Below, piece by piece: positions 18,600 through 28,283 of a DNA stretch of 64,000 bases (the first letter of the stretch is position 1; every line of letters begins with the position of its first letter). The stretch comes from Duncaniella freteri. GTDB lineage: Bacteria > Bacteroidota > Bacteroidia > Bacteroidales > Muribaculaceae. The notes below the pieces were generated by a model, which had not been told where the DNA came from, made no database searches, and saw only the letters and a program-made list of their open reading frames with translations. The stretch lies in assembly GCF_004766125.1 (NCBI RefSeq), contig NZ_SJSA01000001.1:2170001-2234000 (forward strand), written 5' to 3'. The translations under genes were made by a program, and so were the position numbers.

Positions 18600-19394
18600 A
18601 TGATAAATTTCTCACTTGAGGGCAAAGTAGCCCTCGTGACAGGCGCAGCCTATGGCATCGGCCTTGCTATCGCTCAGGCATTTGCTGAAGCAGGAGCAAA
18701 AATCGTGTTTAACTGTTCACGTCAGGAGACTGTCGACCGTGGCATGAAGGCTTATAAGGAACTCGGCATAGATGCCAAAGGGTATCTGTGTGATGTGACT
18801 GACGAAGAGGCTGTAAAGGCAATGGTAGCTGATATAGAAGCTACGGTGGGCACTATAGATATTCTTGTCAACAATGCCGGAATCATAAAGCGCATTCCTA
18901 TGACCGATATGAGTGTGGAGGATTTCCGTAGAGTGGTGGATGTTGACCTTGTGGCTCCTTACATATGCTCGAAGGCTGTAATCCCTGGCATGATCAAGAA
19001 AGGTCACGGAAAGATCATCAATATCTGTTCAATGATGAGCGAGCTCGGTCGTGAGACTGTAAGCGCGTATGCTGCCGCCAAGGGCGGCCTCAAGATGCTG
19101 ACCCGCAACATATGTTCGGAGTTCGGAGAGCACAATATACAGTGTAATGGCATCGGTCCCGGTTATATCGCCACTGACCAGACTGCACCTCTGCGAGAGA
19201 TACAGCCTGACGGAAGCCGTCATCCGTTCGACCAGTTCATCATCTCCAAGACCCCGGCTGCGCGTTGGGGCACACCTGAGGATCTGATGGGGCCGGCTGT
19301 GTTCCTTGCATCCGATGCGTCCAATTTCGTAAACGGTCATGTCCTGTACGTCGACGGAGGTATCCTCGCTTATATAGGAAAACAGCCTAAATAA
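18600..19394 (+). CDS. SDR oxidoreductase, gluconate 5-dehydrogenase / KduD-like
   Basis: A 264-residue short-chain dehydrogenase. It has TGAAYGIG (nucleotide binding, residues 15-22), NNAGI, and the YxxxK catalytic pair in SAYAAAKGG. Members of this group interconvert keto-uronate or gluconate intermediates (2-dehydro-3-deoxygluconate 5-dehydrogenase or gluconate 5-dehydrogenase). Its place at the head of an operon with KduI and KDG kinase favours the KduD reaction, reduction of 3-deoxy-D-glycero-2,5-hexodiulosonate to KDG. Substrate choice cannot be proved from sequence. The stop overlaps the start of the next gene (TAATG), implying translational coupling. Confidence 0.85.
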   Translation: MINFSLEGKVALVTGAAYGIGLAIAQAFAEAGAKIVFNCSRQETVDRGMKAYKELGIDAKGYLCDVTDEEAVKAMVADIEATVGTIDILVNNAGIIKRIPMTDMSVEDFRRVVDVDLVAPYICSKAVIPGMIKKGHGKIINICSMMSELGRETVSAYAAAKGGLKMLTRNICSEFGEHNIQCNGIGPGYIATDQTAPLREIQPDGSRHPFDQFIISKTPAARWGTPEDLMGPAVFLASDASNFVNGHVLYVDGGILAYIGKQPK

Positions 19395-20815
19395 TGGAGC
19401 AGGTATTCAGTTATATTATAGGTCTTGGTGCGGCAGTGATGATGCCTATCATCTTCACTGTGCTCGGACTGTGCATAGGCATTAAGTTCGGTGACGCACT
19501 CAGGTCCGGACTTAAGGTCGGTGTCGGATTTATCGGACTGTCGATCGTCACCGCTCTTCTCACATCGGCTCTCGGTCCGGCCCTTGACACAGTGGTCAAT
19601 ATCTTTGACCTTCAGCTCAAGGTGTTTGATATGGGATGGCCTGCTGCTGCGTCGGTGGCTTACAACACTGCTGTCGGAGCATTCATCATCCCTGTGTGTC
19701 TCGGAGTGAATATTCTTATGCTACTGACCAAGACTACGCGTACGGTCAATATTGACCTTTGGAATTACTGGCACTTCGCATTCATAGGTGCGGTGATCTA
19801 CTTTGCCAGCGAATCCCTTGCATGGGGTTTCTTTGGCGCGATCATCTGCTATATCATCACGCTTATAATAGCGGATATGACTGCAAAGAAGTTTCAGAGT
19901 TTCTATAAGGATATGGATGGCATATCCATTCCACAGCCATTCTGCGCAGGCTTCGTTCCCTTTGCATGGGCAATCAACAAGGGGCTTGATGCGATTCCTG
20001 GAATGAACAAGGTGGAGATTGATGCCGAAGGGCTGAAGAAAAAGTTCGGTCTGCTTGGCGAGCCCCTTTTCCTTGGCGTGGTAGTGGGCATAGTGATAGG
20101 TTGTCTCACCTGCGAGACATTGAACGAGATTGTGGATAAGATACCATATATACTTGGGCTTGGAATCAAGATGGGTGCTGTGATGGAGCTCATACCTCGT
20201 GTCACTGTGCTGTTCATTGAAGGTCTACGGCCTATCAGTGAGGCTACTCGCAACCTCATAGCCCGCAAGTTCAAGGGGGCTGACGGCCTTAGCATCGGAA
20301 TGACTCCTGCACTCGTGATCGGTCATCCTACCACACTTGTGGTGTCGATCCTTCTTATTCCTGTGACCCTTGTGCTTGCTGTGGCACTTCCTGGCAATCA
20401 GTTCCTGCCGCTTGCATCACTTGCAGGTATGTTTTACGTGTTCCCCCTTGTGCTGCCGTTCACTAAGGGAAGTGTGGTGAAAACTTTCATAGTGGGTCTG
20501 GTAGTGATTACCGTCGGTCTGTATATGGTCACCAATCTTGCCCCTGCTTTCACTCTTGCTGCAAAGGATGTGTTTGCCGCCACAGGTGATGCCGCAGTTG
20601 CTATTCCTGCCAATTTTGACGGAGGAAGCCTTGATTTCGCTTCCAGTCCGCTCGCATGGGTGATATATCAGTGTTCGATCAATCTCAAATGGATTGGAGC
20701 CGGTGTGCTTGTGGTAATCACATGTGCACTTATGATATTGAACCGTATTCTTATCATTCGCAATCAGAACAATATGATTGCCAAGAATTCCGATACAATC
20801 GAAACAACAGAATAA
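19394..20815 (+). CDS. PTS galactitol-type IIC permease homologue (EIIC-GAT)
   Basis: A 473-residue polytopic inner-membrane protein of the galactitol-specific EIIC (GatC) family, with roughly a dozen hydrophobic segments and a conserved VIGHPTT block near residue 315. A PTS IIC component normally needs IIA and IIB plus EI/HPr. None is encoded in this operon or window, so it probably acts as a sugar-acid permease without phosphorylation. Coupled by a TAATG overlap to the SDR gene and followed 7 bp later by kduI, its likely cargo is a uronate or ketouronate. That assignment is an inference from context. Confidence 0.82.
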   Translation: MEQVFSYIIGLGAAVMMPIIFTVLGLCIGIKFGDALRSGLKVGVGFIGLSIVTALLTSALGPALDTVVNIFDLQLKVFDMGWPAAASVAYNTAVGAFIIPVCLGVNILMLLTKTTRTVNIDLWNYWHFAFIGAVIYFASESLAWGFFGAIICYIITLIIADMTAKKFQSFYKDMDGISIPQPFCAGFVPFAWAINKGLDAIPGMNKVEIDAEGLKKKFGLLGEPLFLGVVVGIVIGCLTCETLNEIVDKIPYILGLGIKMGAVMELIPRVTVLFIEGLRPISEATRNLIARKFKGADGLSIGMTPALVIGHPTTLVVSILLIPVTLVLAVALPGNQFLPLASLAGMFYVFPLVLPFTKGSVVKTFIVGLVVITVGLYMVTNLAPAFTLAAKDVFAATGDAAVAIPANFDGGSLDFASSPLAWVIYQCSINLKWIGAGVLVVITCALMILNRILIIRNQNNMIAKNSDTIETTE

Positions 20816-20822
20816 ACAAATC

Positions 20823-21743
20823 ATGAAGAAATTATTTCTTACATTATCACTCGCATTAGCCTCTATCTCAGCTATGGCTCAGACTGAATATACCATACTT
20901 CGTGCATGCCATCCCGATGATGTCAAGCATTACGACACCGATCAGCTCCGTTCACGCTTTATGATGCCAAAAGTAATGGAGCAGGATAAGATCAATCTTA
21001 CCTACTCTCTATATGACCGTATCGTGTATGGCGGAGTGGTTCCGGTCACCAAAGTGATGGAACTTGAAACCATTGATCCGCTCAAGGCCGATTATTTCCT
21101 GGAGCGTCGTGAGCTTGGTGTAATAAATATAGGTGGTGACGGTATTGTCAATGTCGACGGAAAGGATTATGAGCTCCATTTTAAGGATGCCCTTTACGTG
21201 GGAAGAGGAAATAAGAAAGTGACTTTCCGTAGCAAGGATGCAGCCAATCCTGCTAAATTCTACATCAATTCGACCCCGGCCCACAAGGCATACAAGACAC
21301 AGCTCATAACTATTGACGGACGCAAAGGCTCTCTCAAGGCAAACAGTTTTGCCGCCGGCAAGATGGAGGAGAGCAACGACCGTGTGATCAATCAGTTGAT
21401 AGTAAACAATGTGCTTGAGGAGGGTCCGTGCCAGCTCCAGATGGGACTCACCGAGCTCAAGCCCGGCAGTGTGTGGAACACCATGCCTGCTCACACTCAC
21501 GACCGTCGAGTAGAGGCTTACTTCTATTTTAATGTTCCTGAAGGAAATGCCGTGTGCCATTTCATGGGCGAACCTCAGGAGAACCGTATCGTATGGCTTC
21601 ACAATGAGCAGGCTATAATTTCTCCGGAATGGTCAATCCATGCTGCCGCAGGCACATCCAATTATATGTTCATCTGGGGCATGGGTGGAGAAAACCTCAA
21701 TTATGGCGACATGGATAAGGTGACCTACCTTGAAATGAAGTAA
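20823..21743 (+). CDS. kduI: 5-dehydro-4-deoxy-D-glucuronate isomerase with signal peptide
   Basis: A 306-residue cupin-type isomerase converting 4-deoxy-L-threo-5-hexosulose uronate to 3-deoxy-D-glycero-2,5-hexodiulosonate. Metal ligands appear as the HTH...E set in [16 protein letters not shown] and the His of [11 protein letters not shown]. Unusually, the protein opens with [20 protein letters not shown], a textbook Sec signal with an AMAQ cleavage site, added in front of the normal KduI start ([13 protein letters not shown]...). The ATG at 20823 has good spacing to the preceding gene, so the signal is not an artefact of start choice unless a much later Met is used. It would place the enzyme in the periplasm. 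Confidence 0.9.
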   Translation: MKKLFLTLSLALASISAMAQTEYTILRACHPDDVKHYDTDQLRSRFMMPKVMEQDKINLTYSLYDRIVYGGVVPVTKVMELETIDPLKADYFLERRELGVINIGGDGIVNVDGKDYELHFKDALYVGRGNKKVTFRSKDAANPAKFYINSTPAHKAYKTQLITIDGRKGSLKANSFAAGKMEESNDRVINQLIVNNVLEEGPCQLQMGLTELKPGSVWNTMPAHTHDRRVEAYFYFNVPEGNAVCHFMGEPQENRIVWLHNEQAIISPEWSIHAAAGTSNYMFIWGMGGENLNYGDMDKVTYLEMK

Positions 21744-21757
21744 GAGCCTGCGTATCC

Positions 21758-23092
21758 ATGAATGAATTTAAGGAAGTATCCGAAAATTACACTCTTCCGG
21801 AGGCTGTGCGTGAGGCGCAGAGATGCCTGCATTGCAAGGTGCCCCTATGTAAGAAAGGGTGCCCTATAAGCAATGATATCCCTGAATGGATTGCCGAGCT
21901 TGCCAAGGGCAACTTCGGGAATGCCATGTCGATAATAAATGCACGCAGCAATCTCCCGGCTGTGTGTGGCCGTGTGTGCGGTCACGAACGTCAGTGCGAG
22001 GGGAGTTGTGTGCTCAATAAGACTGGCAGGCATATCAATATCGGAAAACTTGAACGCTTTGTCGCTGACTTTGACTGCGAGGCCGATCTGACTCATGAAG
22101 CGATTCCTGAAAAGAAGCGCGGCTCGGTGGCGGTGATCGGTAGCGGGCCTGCCGGGCTCACTATCGCCGGCGACTTAGCACGGAAAGGGTTCAGAGTCGA
22201 GATCTTCGAGATGGAATCGGAGCCGGGTGGCGTGTTGATGTTCGGTATTCCGGAGTATCGTCTGCCTAAGGAGGTTGTGCGTCGTGAGATCAAGAAGATT
22301 GAGAATCTCGGTGTCACATTTCATCTTCTTACCACCATCGGACGAGACTTCACGATCGACGACCTGTTTGCCCGCGGCTTTGACGCGATCTTTATGGGCA
22401 CCGGCACAGGGAAGCCAAAAAAGCTTCCGATTCATGGAATAGAGCATCCCGGAGTGCGCCAGGCCATATGGTTCCTCCGTCGTGTGAGCCTGTATCAGTC
22501 TGGATTGATGGACCGTAAAGAGGTCATTGTGGGCAATGGCGACAAGGTTGCAGTCATCGGCTGTGGTAACACTGCCATAGACGCAGCTCGTACGGCTTTA
22601 CGCATGGGATCCGGTGAAGTGACGGTGATATATCATCGTACCATCAATGAGATGAGTGCATTGCGAGCCGAATATGACGATGCGGTGGCTGAGGGTGTCA
22701 GGTTCATGTGGAAATCATCGGTCGTGGAGATCGAGGGTGGAAATGATGACCGTCTGCGCAGCATAACTGTTGAGACTGATGGCGTGCGCTCACGCATGGA
22801 GGTGGATCGTGTGATACTTGCTGTAGGAAGTGCTCCTGCATCACGCATCGTATCCACGACTGATGGCATTGATGTTGACCATAAGGGGTATGTGCTTACC
22901 AGAGAGACTCCTTATGGCATGACAACGCGTCGTGGTGTCTTTGCCGGAGGGGATGTCACCAATCGCCCTGCCACTGTTGTTCACGCAATGCAGGATGCCA
23001 AGAAAGTCGCGGAGGAGATTGTCAAATATGTGGACGCGAAGAGGCTGATGGAAAGCCTCGATGCCGATGACGCAAGGCGTGCGGATGCATAG
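21758..23092 (+). CDS. GltD-like FAD/NAD(P) oxidoreductase with N-terminal Fe-S domain
   Basis: A 444-residue flavoprotein of the glutamate synthase small-subunit family. The N-terminal domain carries iron-sulfur cysteines (CLHCKVPLCKKGCP, then CGRVCGHERQCEGSC). FAD-binding VIGSGPAGL and NAD(P)-binding VIGCGNTAIDAA follow. Stand-alone homologues of this kind pass electrons between NAD(P)H and an unknown partner; no glutamate synthase large subunit is nearby. It sits 14 bp after kduI and 61 bp before the KDG kinase gene, so it is co-transcribed with uronate catabolism and may supply or remove reducing power there. A paralogue lies at 29151 with a proper NfnA partner. Confidence 0.85.
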   Translation: MNEFKEVSENYTLPEAVREAQRCLHCKVPLCKKGCPISNDIPEWIAELAKGNFGNAMSIINARSNLPAVCGRVCGHERQCEGSCVLNKTGRHINIGKLERFVADFDCEADLTHEAIPEKKRGSVAVIGSGPAGLTIAGDLARKGFRVEIFEMESEPGGVLMFGIPEYRLPKEVVRREIKKIENLGVTFHLLTTIGRDFTIDDLFARGFDAIFMGTGTGKPKKLPIHGIEHPGVRQAIWFLRRVSLYQSGLMDRKEVIVGNGDKVAVIGCGNTAIDAARTALRMGSGEVTVIYHRTINEMSALRAEYDDAVAEGVRFMWKSSVVEIEGGNDDRLRSITVETDGVRSRMEVDRVILAVGSAPASRIVSTTDGIDVDHKGYVLTRETPYGMTTRRGVFAGGDVTNRPATVVHAMQDAKKVAEEIVKYVDAKRLMESLDADDARRADA

Positions 23093-23111
23093 GGAGGATT
23101 CCCGAGAATAT

Positions 23112-23143
23112 TTTAAAATCAATTCTATAACCTATTATATTTG
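23112..23143 (+). promoter_or_regulatory. Possible internal promoter of kdgK
   Basis: TTTA (23112-23115, one mismatch to TTTG), 20-nt spacer, TATATTTG (23136-23143), 10 nt before the ATG. It would give a very short leader. Confidence 0.4.
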
Positions 23144-23153
23144 TATTTAAACC

Positions 23154-24176
23154 ATGAGTAAAGTTGTTACTTTAGGCGAAATTATGCTTCGCCTTTCTCC
23201 CAAAGGGAACTACCGATTCGTCCAGGTGGATAATTTTGACGTGATCTGGGGCGGCGGTGAGGCTAATGTGGCTGTGAGCTGTGCCAATTATGGTCATGAA
23301 GCATATTTCGTGTCAAAGCTTCCTAAGCATGAGATTGGTCAGGCTGCGCTGAACGCTCTTCGCCGTTACGGTGTGCACACCGACCATATAGCACGCGGCG
23401 GTGATCGTGTAGGCATATACTATTGTGAGACCGGCGCATCCATGCGTCCGTCAAAGGTTATATATGACCGTGCTCATTCAGCTATCTCAGAGGCTGATCC
23501 TGAGGATTTCGACTTTGATGCTATCATGGAAGGTGCTGACTGGTTCCATTGGAGCGGTATCACACCTGCTATCTCTGACAAGGCTGCTGAGATCACACGT
23601 CTTGCATGTGAGGCTGCAAAGCGTCACGGCGTTACTGTGTCGGTGGACCTTAATTTCCGTAAGAAACTTTGGACTAAGGAGAAGGCTCAGTCCATCATGC
23701 GTCCGCTTATGAAGTATGTAGATGTGTGCATAGGTAATGAAGAGGATGCTGAGCTGTGTCTCGGCTTCAAGCCTGATGCAGATGTCGAAGGTGGCGAGAC
23801 CAATGCCGAAGGTTACAAAGGAATCTTCAAGGCTATGGCTAAGGAATTTGATTTCAAGTATGTGATCTCTACTCTCAGAGAGTCATTCTCCGCTACTCAC
23901 AACGGCTGGAAGGCTATGATCTACAATGGCGAGGAATTCTATGAGTCAAAGCGGTATGACATAAATCCTATTATTGACCGTGTGGGTGGAGGCGATTCAT
24001 TCTCCGGAGGTGTGATCCATGGTCTGCTCACTATGCCTAATCAGGGCGATGCCCTTGAATTTGCCGTTGCAGCGTCAGCTCTTAAGCACACTGTTCCGGG
24101 CGACTTCAATCTGGTATCTACCGAGGAGGTTAATTCTCTCGCCGGCGGCAATGCCAACGGCCGTGTTCAGCGTTAA
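23154..24176 (+). CDS. kdgK: 2-dehydro-3-deoxygluconokinase (PfkB family)
   Basis: A 340-residue cytosolic sugar kinase that phosphorylates KDG to KDPG. The PfkB family pattern is present: N-terminal VVTLGEIMLRLSP and GGGEANVAVSCANYG, and the C-terminal signature DRVGGGDSFSGGVIHG with the catalytic Asp. It is the last gene of the uronate operon and is followed by a strong terminator. No KDPG aldolase gene is in the operon, so that step must be encoded elsewhere. Confidence 0.9.
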   Translation: MSKVVTLGEIMLRLSPKGNYRFVQVDNFDVIWGGGEANVAVSCANYGHEAYFVSKLPKHEIGQAALNALRRYGVHTDHIARGGDRVGIYYCETGASMRPSKVIYDRAHSAISEADPEDFDFDAIMEGADWFHWSGITPAISDKAAEITRLACEAAKRHGVTVSVDLNFRKKLWTKEKAQSIMRPLMKYVDVCIGNEEDAELCLGFKPDADVEGGETNAEGYKGIFKAMAKEFDFKYVISTLRESFSATHNGWKAMIYNGEEFYESKRYDINPIIDRVGGGDSFSGGVIHGLLTMPNQGDALEFAVAASALKHTVPGDFNLVSTEEVNSLAGGNANGRVQR

Positions 24177-24201
24177 TATCTGTTGATATACCCGAAATAA
24201 T

Positions 24202-24242
24202 TAAAGCGGACATTTCGCCAATCGCGCGAAATGTCCGCTTTA
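24202..24242. terminator. Terminator between kdgK and the Spy-like gene
   Basis: A perfect 17-bp stem, TAAAGCGGACATTTCGC (24202-24218) with its complement (24226-24242), and a 7-nt loop. It lies between convergent genes and can act on both strands. Confidence 0.85.
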
Positions 24243-24299
24243 CTATTTATCAATAAATAAAAGACTTGATTTGGATAGATTTATGCTCTGGTAATGATG

Positions 24300-24788
24300 T
24301 TAGTTGGCATTGGGGGTTGCAGCTGGACGCTGTCCGCCTTGGCGGTTGCCGCGCATCCCTTTCTTGCCATCTTTTTTATTGCGCATATCCTTGCGGTTAT
24401 TGGACCCTACCCCGGCACGGTTGTTGAGGTATGAGTTCTCAAGAAACTGGACATACTGTTCAGCTGTGAGGATACCTTTGATCTTTGCGAGATAATCTTT
24501 ACGGTTCTTCTGTGCTTGTTCGCGCATAGCCTTTCTATCCGCTTTCTTGTCGCTCATCTCTTTCTTGATGTCAGCTTTTCGGCTTTCGCGAAGGGCCTTG
24601 AGATCGTTCTGCTGCTTATCGGTAAGGTTGAGTCCTTCAAACGGATTATACTGTTTGCCACGCGGACATGCGGGACAGCCCTGCTCCTTGGCTGCCGGGG
24701 TGGTGTTTGATGATGGTGTCTGTGCGATAGCGGTTGTGCCCATCATTCCTGCGAGTACCAGCGCGATGCTGAAGATCTTCTTTTTCAT
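24300..24788 (-). CDS. Spy/CpxP-like periplasmic protein (LTxxQ type)
   Basis: A 162-residue small exported protein. The signal peptide runs MKKKIFSIALVLAG to AIA. The middle is charged and helical, with LTDKQQNDLKALRES and a later ILTAEQYVQFLEN, both resembling the LTxxQ repeats of Spy/CpxP chaperones. The last 40 residues are low-complexity (Asn/Arg/Lys/Gly). In the known members the cradle-like dimer protects periplasmic proteins under stress. It is a single-gene unit. Family assignment rests on the motif pattern only. Confidence 0.65.
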   Translation of the reverse strand: MKKKIFSIALVLAGMMGTTAIAQTPSSNTTPAAKEQGCPACPRGKQYNPFEGLNLTDKQQNDLKALRESRKADIKKEMSDKKADRKAMREQAQKNRKDYLAKIKGILTAEQYVQFLENSYLNNRAGVGSNNRKDMRNKKDGKKGMRGNRQGGQRPAATPNAN

Positions 24789-25008
24789 TTGTTCGTTCGT
24801 TTTGTTGTTTGTTTCTTAGAAAGCGCGGATCGGAGAGACGTGTCCGCGCATTTGGTTATTGTTCGTTTGTTGTGTCATTTTGCCGTTAGGCGGTCAGTTT
24901 ATTATAAAGACGTTGATGAAATGGAATAGTTTAAATATCCATTTGCTGATTTAACATTCTTTATGAAATTCAAACTTCTGTTTTTTGAGATTATTTGAAT
25001 GCATAATG
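24789..25008. other. Divergent intergenic region with Spy leader hairpin
   Basis: There is no gene in the roughly 400 bp between the Spy-like gene and the RluB-type gene. Near the Spy side there is a 7-bp GC hairpin, GCGCGGA (24823-24829) with TCCGCGC (24843-24849), and simple GTTCGTTCGTT-like repeats. On the minus strand these would lie in the Spy 5' leader. The rest is AT-rich. Confidence 0.35.
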
Positions 25009-25040
25009 CTTGTTATTTTATATGATAATTGTTAACTTTG
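25009..25040 (+). promoter_or_regulatory. Promoter of the rluB-asnS unit
   Basis: CTTG (25009-25012), 20-nt spacer, TAACTTTG (25033-25040). The predicted leader is about 150 nt before the ATG at 25198. Confidence 0.6.
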
Positions 25041-25197
25041 CGCCAAACATTCACACATTGTTAAGTCAACTAAAAGACATATATAATCGTTTCCATTAAT
25101 AAACTAAGAAACATTTTCATCTAATTATTCTATTACAATTGACCAGTCGCGAGACCGGTAACTCTAATCACTTCACATCCAATTCTAAAAAGCTATC

Positions 25198-26742
25198 ATG
25201 GACAGCAACGAAAAAAAAGGCAAAAGACCCCGCATTGGTTCACGCCCTTATCCTGTAGATTCTCATGACAACGGTCGGGAGAACACTTCCGGTGAATTTA
25301 CATCCGGCTCGGAGAACAATTCAGAGGGACAGCATGAACATCAGAATTCCTACAATAATAATTCCTATGGAGAACGTCCGCAACGCCCATATCAGCCAAG
25401 ACCTTACAATAATCGTCAAGGAGGATATCAGAATAATCGTTACGGCAATCAGGGAGGATATCAGAACAACCGTTATGGCAATCAGGGAGGCTACAATCGC
25501 CAAGGCGGTTATCAGCCACGTCCTCATGTGCCGCAGACCGATGGAGCACCTGTAGAGGGAGCCGAAGGTGAAAGCAGCCGTGATGAGAATTCCGGTTCTA
25601 TGAATGGCGGTTATCAGCCACGTAACAATTATAATCGTCAGCAGGGCGGTTATCAGCCACGTCAGCAGGGCGGCTATCAGCCACGTCAGCAGGGTGGTTA
25701 TCAGCCACGTCAGCAGGGCGGCTACCAGCCGCGTCAGCAGGGCGGCTATCAGCCACGTCAGCAGGGCGGTTATCAGCCACGTCAGCAGGGCGGTTATCAG
25801 CCACGTCAGCAGGGCGGCTATCAGCCACGTCAGCAGGGTGGTTATCAGCCGCGTCAGCAGGGCGGTTACCAGCCACGTCAGCAGGGCGGTTATCAGAACA
25901 ACCGTCAAGGTGGTTATCAGAACAAAGGTCCTCGTCAGAATCAGTATGGCATGCCTCAAGGCGGTCGCAGTTTCACTCCGCGTCCCAAGCGTATCGAGTA
26001 CGAGACCCCGCTGCCTGATCCAAACGAACAGGTGCGCCTGAACAAATATATGGCAAATGCCGGTCTGTGCTCACGCCGTGAAGCAGACGAATTTATTCTT
26101 CAGGGGCTTATAAAGGTTAATGGAGAGGTCGTTACCGAACTCGGCACTAAGATCAGCCATAGCGATGTGGTAGAGTACGATGAGAAGGTGGTCACTCTTG
26201 AGAAGAAGTGCTACATACTTCTCAACAAGCCTAAGGACTGTGTAACCACAAGCGATGATCCAAATGGCAGACTCACAGTCATGGATCTTGTAAAGGGTGC
26301 ATGTAACGAGCGTATATATCCTGTAGGGCGTCTTGACCGCAACACGACCGGTGTGCTTCTTCTCACTAATGACGGAGATCTCGCATCCAAACTGACACAT
26401 CCGAAATTTGTCAAGAAGAAGATCTATCACGTATGGACCGACCACGATATCACCGAGGATGACATGCAGCGCATCGCTGACGGTATAGAGCTTGAGGATG
26501 GACCCATACATGCCGATGCCATTTCGTATGCTACCGATACCGACCGCAACCAGGCTGGCATAGAGATCCATTCAGGTCGCAACCGTATTGTGCGCCGTAT
26601 CTTCGAAAGCCTCGGATATCATGTCACAAAACTTGACCGTGTGTATTTCGCCGGACTCACCAAGAAGAATCTTCCGCGCGGTCGCTGGCGTTATCTTACC
26701 CAGGAGGAGGTCAACTACCTCAAGATGGGATCATTTGAATAA
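25198..26742 (+). CDS. rluB: RluB-type 23S rRNA pseudouridine synthase with long repeat-rich N-terminal extension
   Basis: A 514-residue protein. The C-terminal half (about 278-514) is a standard RsuA/RluB-family enzyme: an S4 RNA-binding domain (LNKYMANAGLCSRREAD) and a catalytic domain with the active-site Asp in VGRLDRNTTG. These enzymes isomerise uridine in ribosomal RNA. The N-terminal approximately 275 residues are disordered and rich in Gly, Gln, Tyr, Arg and Asn. They include ten full copies and one partial copy of RQQGGYQP, encoded by a 24-bp tandem repeat. Such extensions occur in Bacteroidetes RluB proteins, but this copy is long and very regular. asnS follows after 15 bp, so the two are co-transcribed. 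Confidence 0.9.
   Translation: MDSNEKKGKRPRIGSRPYPVDSHDNGRENTSGEFTSGSENNSEGQHEHQNSYNNNSYGERPQRPYQPRPYNNRQGGYQNNRYGNQGGYQNNRYGNQGGYNRQGGYQPRPHVPQTDGAPVEGAEGESSRDENSGSMNGGYQPRNNYNRQQGGYQPRQQGGYQPRQQGGYQPRQQGGYQPRQQGGYQPRQQGGYQPRQQGGYQPRQQGGYQPRQQGGYQPRQQGGYQPRQQGGYQNNRQGGYQNKGPRQNQYGMPQGGRSFTPRPKRIEYETPLPDPNEQVRLNKYMANAGLCSRREADEFILQGLIKVNGEVVTELGTKISHSDVVEYDEKVVTLEKKCYILLNKPKDCVTTSDDPNGRLTVMDLVKGACNERIYPVGRLDRNTTGVLLLTNDGDLASKLTHPKFVKKKIYHVWTDHDITEDDMQRIADGIELEDGPIHADAISYATDTDRNQAGIEIHSGRNRIVRRIFESLGYHVTKLDRVYFAGLTKKNLPRGRWRYLTQEEVNYLKMGSFE
25636..25896 (+). repeat. 24-bp tandem repeat inside rluB
   Basis: Ten full units and one partial unit of 24 bp encode RQQGGYQP; units differ only at silent third positions (GGC/GGT, TAT/TAC, CCA/CCG). 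The unit length is a multiple of three, so slippage would change tail length without breaking the frame. There are no unique spacers, so this is not a CRISPR array. Confidence 0.95.
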
Positions 26743-26757
26743 AACTTACCAATCATT

Positions 26758-28149
26758 ATGAAAAAAACTACCGTAAAGGACCTTCTTTCGACTCCGGAGC
26801 TTATGGGCACTGAAGTCGAGGCCAAAGGATGGGTTCGCACCCGTCGAGGCAACAAGCATGTGCAGTTTGTGCAACTCAATGACGGCTCTTCGGTCAATAA
26901 TATCCAGGTGGTCCTTGATATGGCGCGTTTTACCGAGGACCAGCTTAAGCCTGTCACTACAGGCTCAAGTGTCCGTGTCACCGGTAAGCTCGTAGAATCT
27001 ATGGGCAAAGGCCAGACCTCCGAGATACAGGCTGACAGCATAGAGCTGTACGGTACTGCCGATCCGGCATCGTATCCTTTGCAGAAGAAGGGGCATACCC
27101 TTGAGTTTCTGCGTGAGATTGCGCATCTGCGTCCCCGCACCAACTTCTTTGGTTCGGTCCTTCGCATCCGCAGCTCTCTCGCCTTTGCTATCCATAAGTT
27201 CTTCAATGAGCGTGGGTTCTATTATTTCCACACTCCGCTTATCACAGCCAGCGATTGCGAGGGTGCCGGCGCAATGTTCCAGGTGACTACTCTCGACCTC
27301 AACAACCTGCCAAAGAATGAGGACGGAAGCGTCGATTACAGTAAGGACTTTTATGCCAAGCCTACCGCTCTGACTGTGTCAGGGCAGCTTGAAGGTGAGT
27401 TGGGTGCGACCGCTCTCGGTCAGATCTACACGTTCGGGCCCACATTCCGTGCGGAAAATTCCAACACGCCTCGACACCTCTCGGAATTCTGGATGATAGA
27501 GCCTGAGATGGCTTTCTATGACATATCCGACAACATGGACCTTGCCGAGGAGTTTGTGAAATATTGTATCAACTACGCTCTTGAGCATAATATTGACGAC
27601 ATACGTTTCTTGTCGGAGCGTTTCGACAAAGGGCTTGAGGAGCGTCTGCGCTTTGTGGTTGACAATGATTTTGTCCGTCTCACTTACACAGAGGGTGTCA
27701 GGATTCTTGAGGAATCAGCCCACAAGTTTGAGTTCCCGGTCTACTGGGGGGCCGACTTGCAGAGTGAGCATGAGCGATATCTCGTGGAAGAGCATTTCAA
27801 GAAGCCTGTGATCCTGACTGACTATCCAAAGGAGATAAAGGCTTTCTATATGAAGCAGAACGAGGATGGCAAGACAGTTCGTGCCATGGACGTGCTCTTC
27901 CCGAACATAGGTGAAATCATCGGAGGTTCGGAGCGAGAGGAGAGCTACGACAAGTTGCTCGCACGTATCAAGGAGCTTGATATCCCCATGAAGGATATGT
28001 GGTGGTATCTTGATACACGTCGCTTTGGCACTGTGCCTCATTCAGGTTTCGGTCTGGGATTCGAACGCCTTGTGTTGTTCGTTACAGGTATGACCAATAT
28101 CCGCGATGTGATACCGTTCCCTCGTACTCCTGGCAAGGCTGAATTCTAA
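26758..28149 (+). CDS. asnS: Asparaginyl-tRNA synthetase
   Basis: A 463-residue class IIb synthetase charging tRNA-Asn. An N-terminal OB-fold anticodon-binding domain ([21 protein letters not shown]) is followed by the class II core: motif 2 region [20 protein letters not shown] and motif 3 [16 protein letters not shown]. The length is normal. It follows the RluB-type gene by 15 bp and ends in a Rho-independent terminator. Confidence 0.97.
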   Translation: MKKTTVKDLLSTPELMGTEVEAKGWVRTRRGNKHVQFVQLNDGSSVNNIQVVLDMARFTEDQLKPVTTGSSVRVTGKLVESMGKGQTSEIQADSIELYGTADPASYPLQKKGHTLEFLREIAHLRPRTNFFGSVLRIRSSLAFAIHKFFNERGFYYFHTPLITASDCEGAGAMFQVTTLDLNNLPKNEDGSVDYSKDFYAKPTALTVSGQLEGELGATALGQIYTFGPTFRAENSNTPRHLSEFWMIEPEMAFYDISDNMDLAEEFVKYCINYALEHNIDDIRFLSERFDKGLEERLRFVVDNDFVRLTYTEGVRILEESAHKFEFPVYWGADLQSEHERYLVEEHFKKPVILTDYPKEIKAFYMKQNEDGKTVRAMDVLFPNIGEIIGGSEREESYDKLLARIKELDIPMKDMWWYLDTRRFGTVPHSGFGLGFERLVLFVTGMTNIRDVIPFPRTPGKAEF

Positions 28150-28236
28150 AGGTTTTGATCATTGCAGATGTTATGAAGTCACAGATGTCATGTGGCATAA
28201 TCATGACGTAATGCTCAGGCTTTCAATATTATTAGG

Positions 28237-28275
28237 GAGAATCGAACAGTTTCGTTCGGTTCTCTCGCTTTTTTT
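28237..28275 (+). terminator. Rho-independent terminator after asnS
   Basis: Stem GAGAATCGAAC (28237-28247) with GTTCGGTTCTC (28254-28264), one G-U pair, 6-nt loop, followed shortly by a T7 run. Confidence 0.85.
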
Positions 28276-28283
28276 ATCCTCTT

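Noticed and set aside
25636..25896. Possible CRISPR array
   Set aside because: The units are contiguous with no spacers and encode a regular peptide in frame with rluB.
25321..25959. Long open frames on both strands across the rluB repeat
   Set aside because: They are produced by the 24-bp tandem repeat having no stops in any frame; their translations are low-complexity echoes of the repeat.
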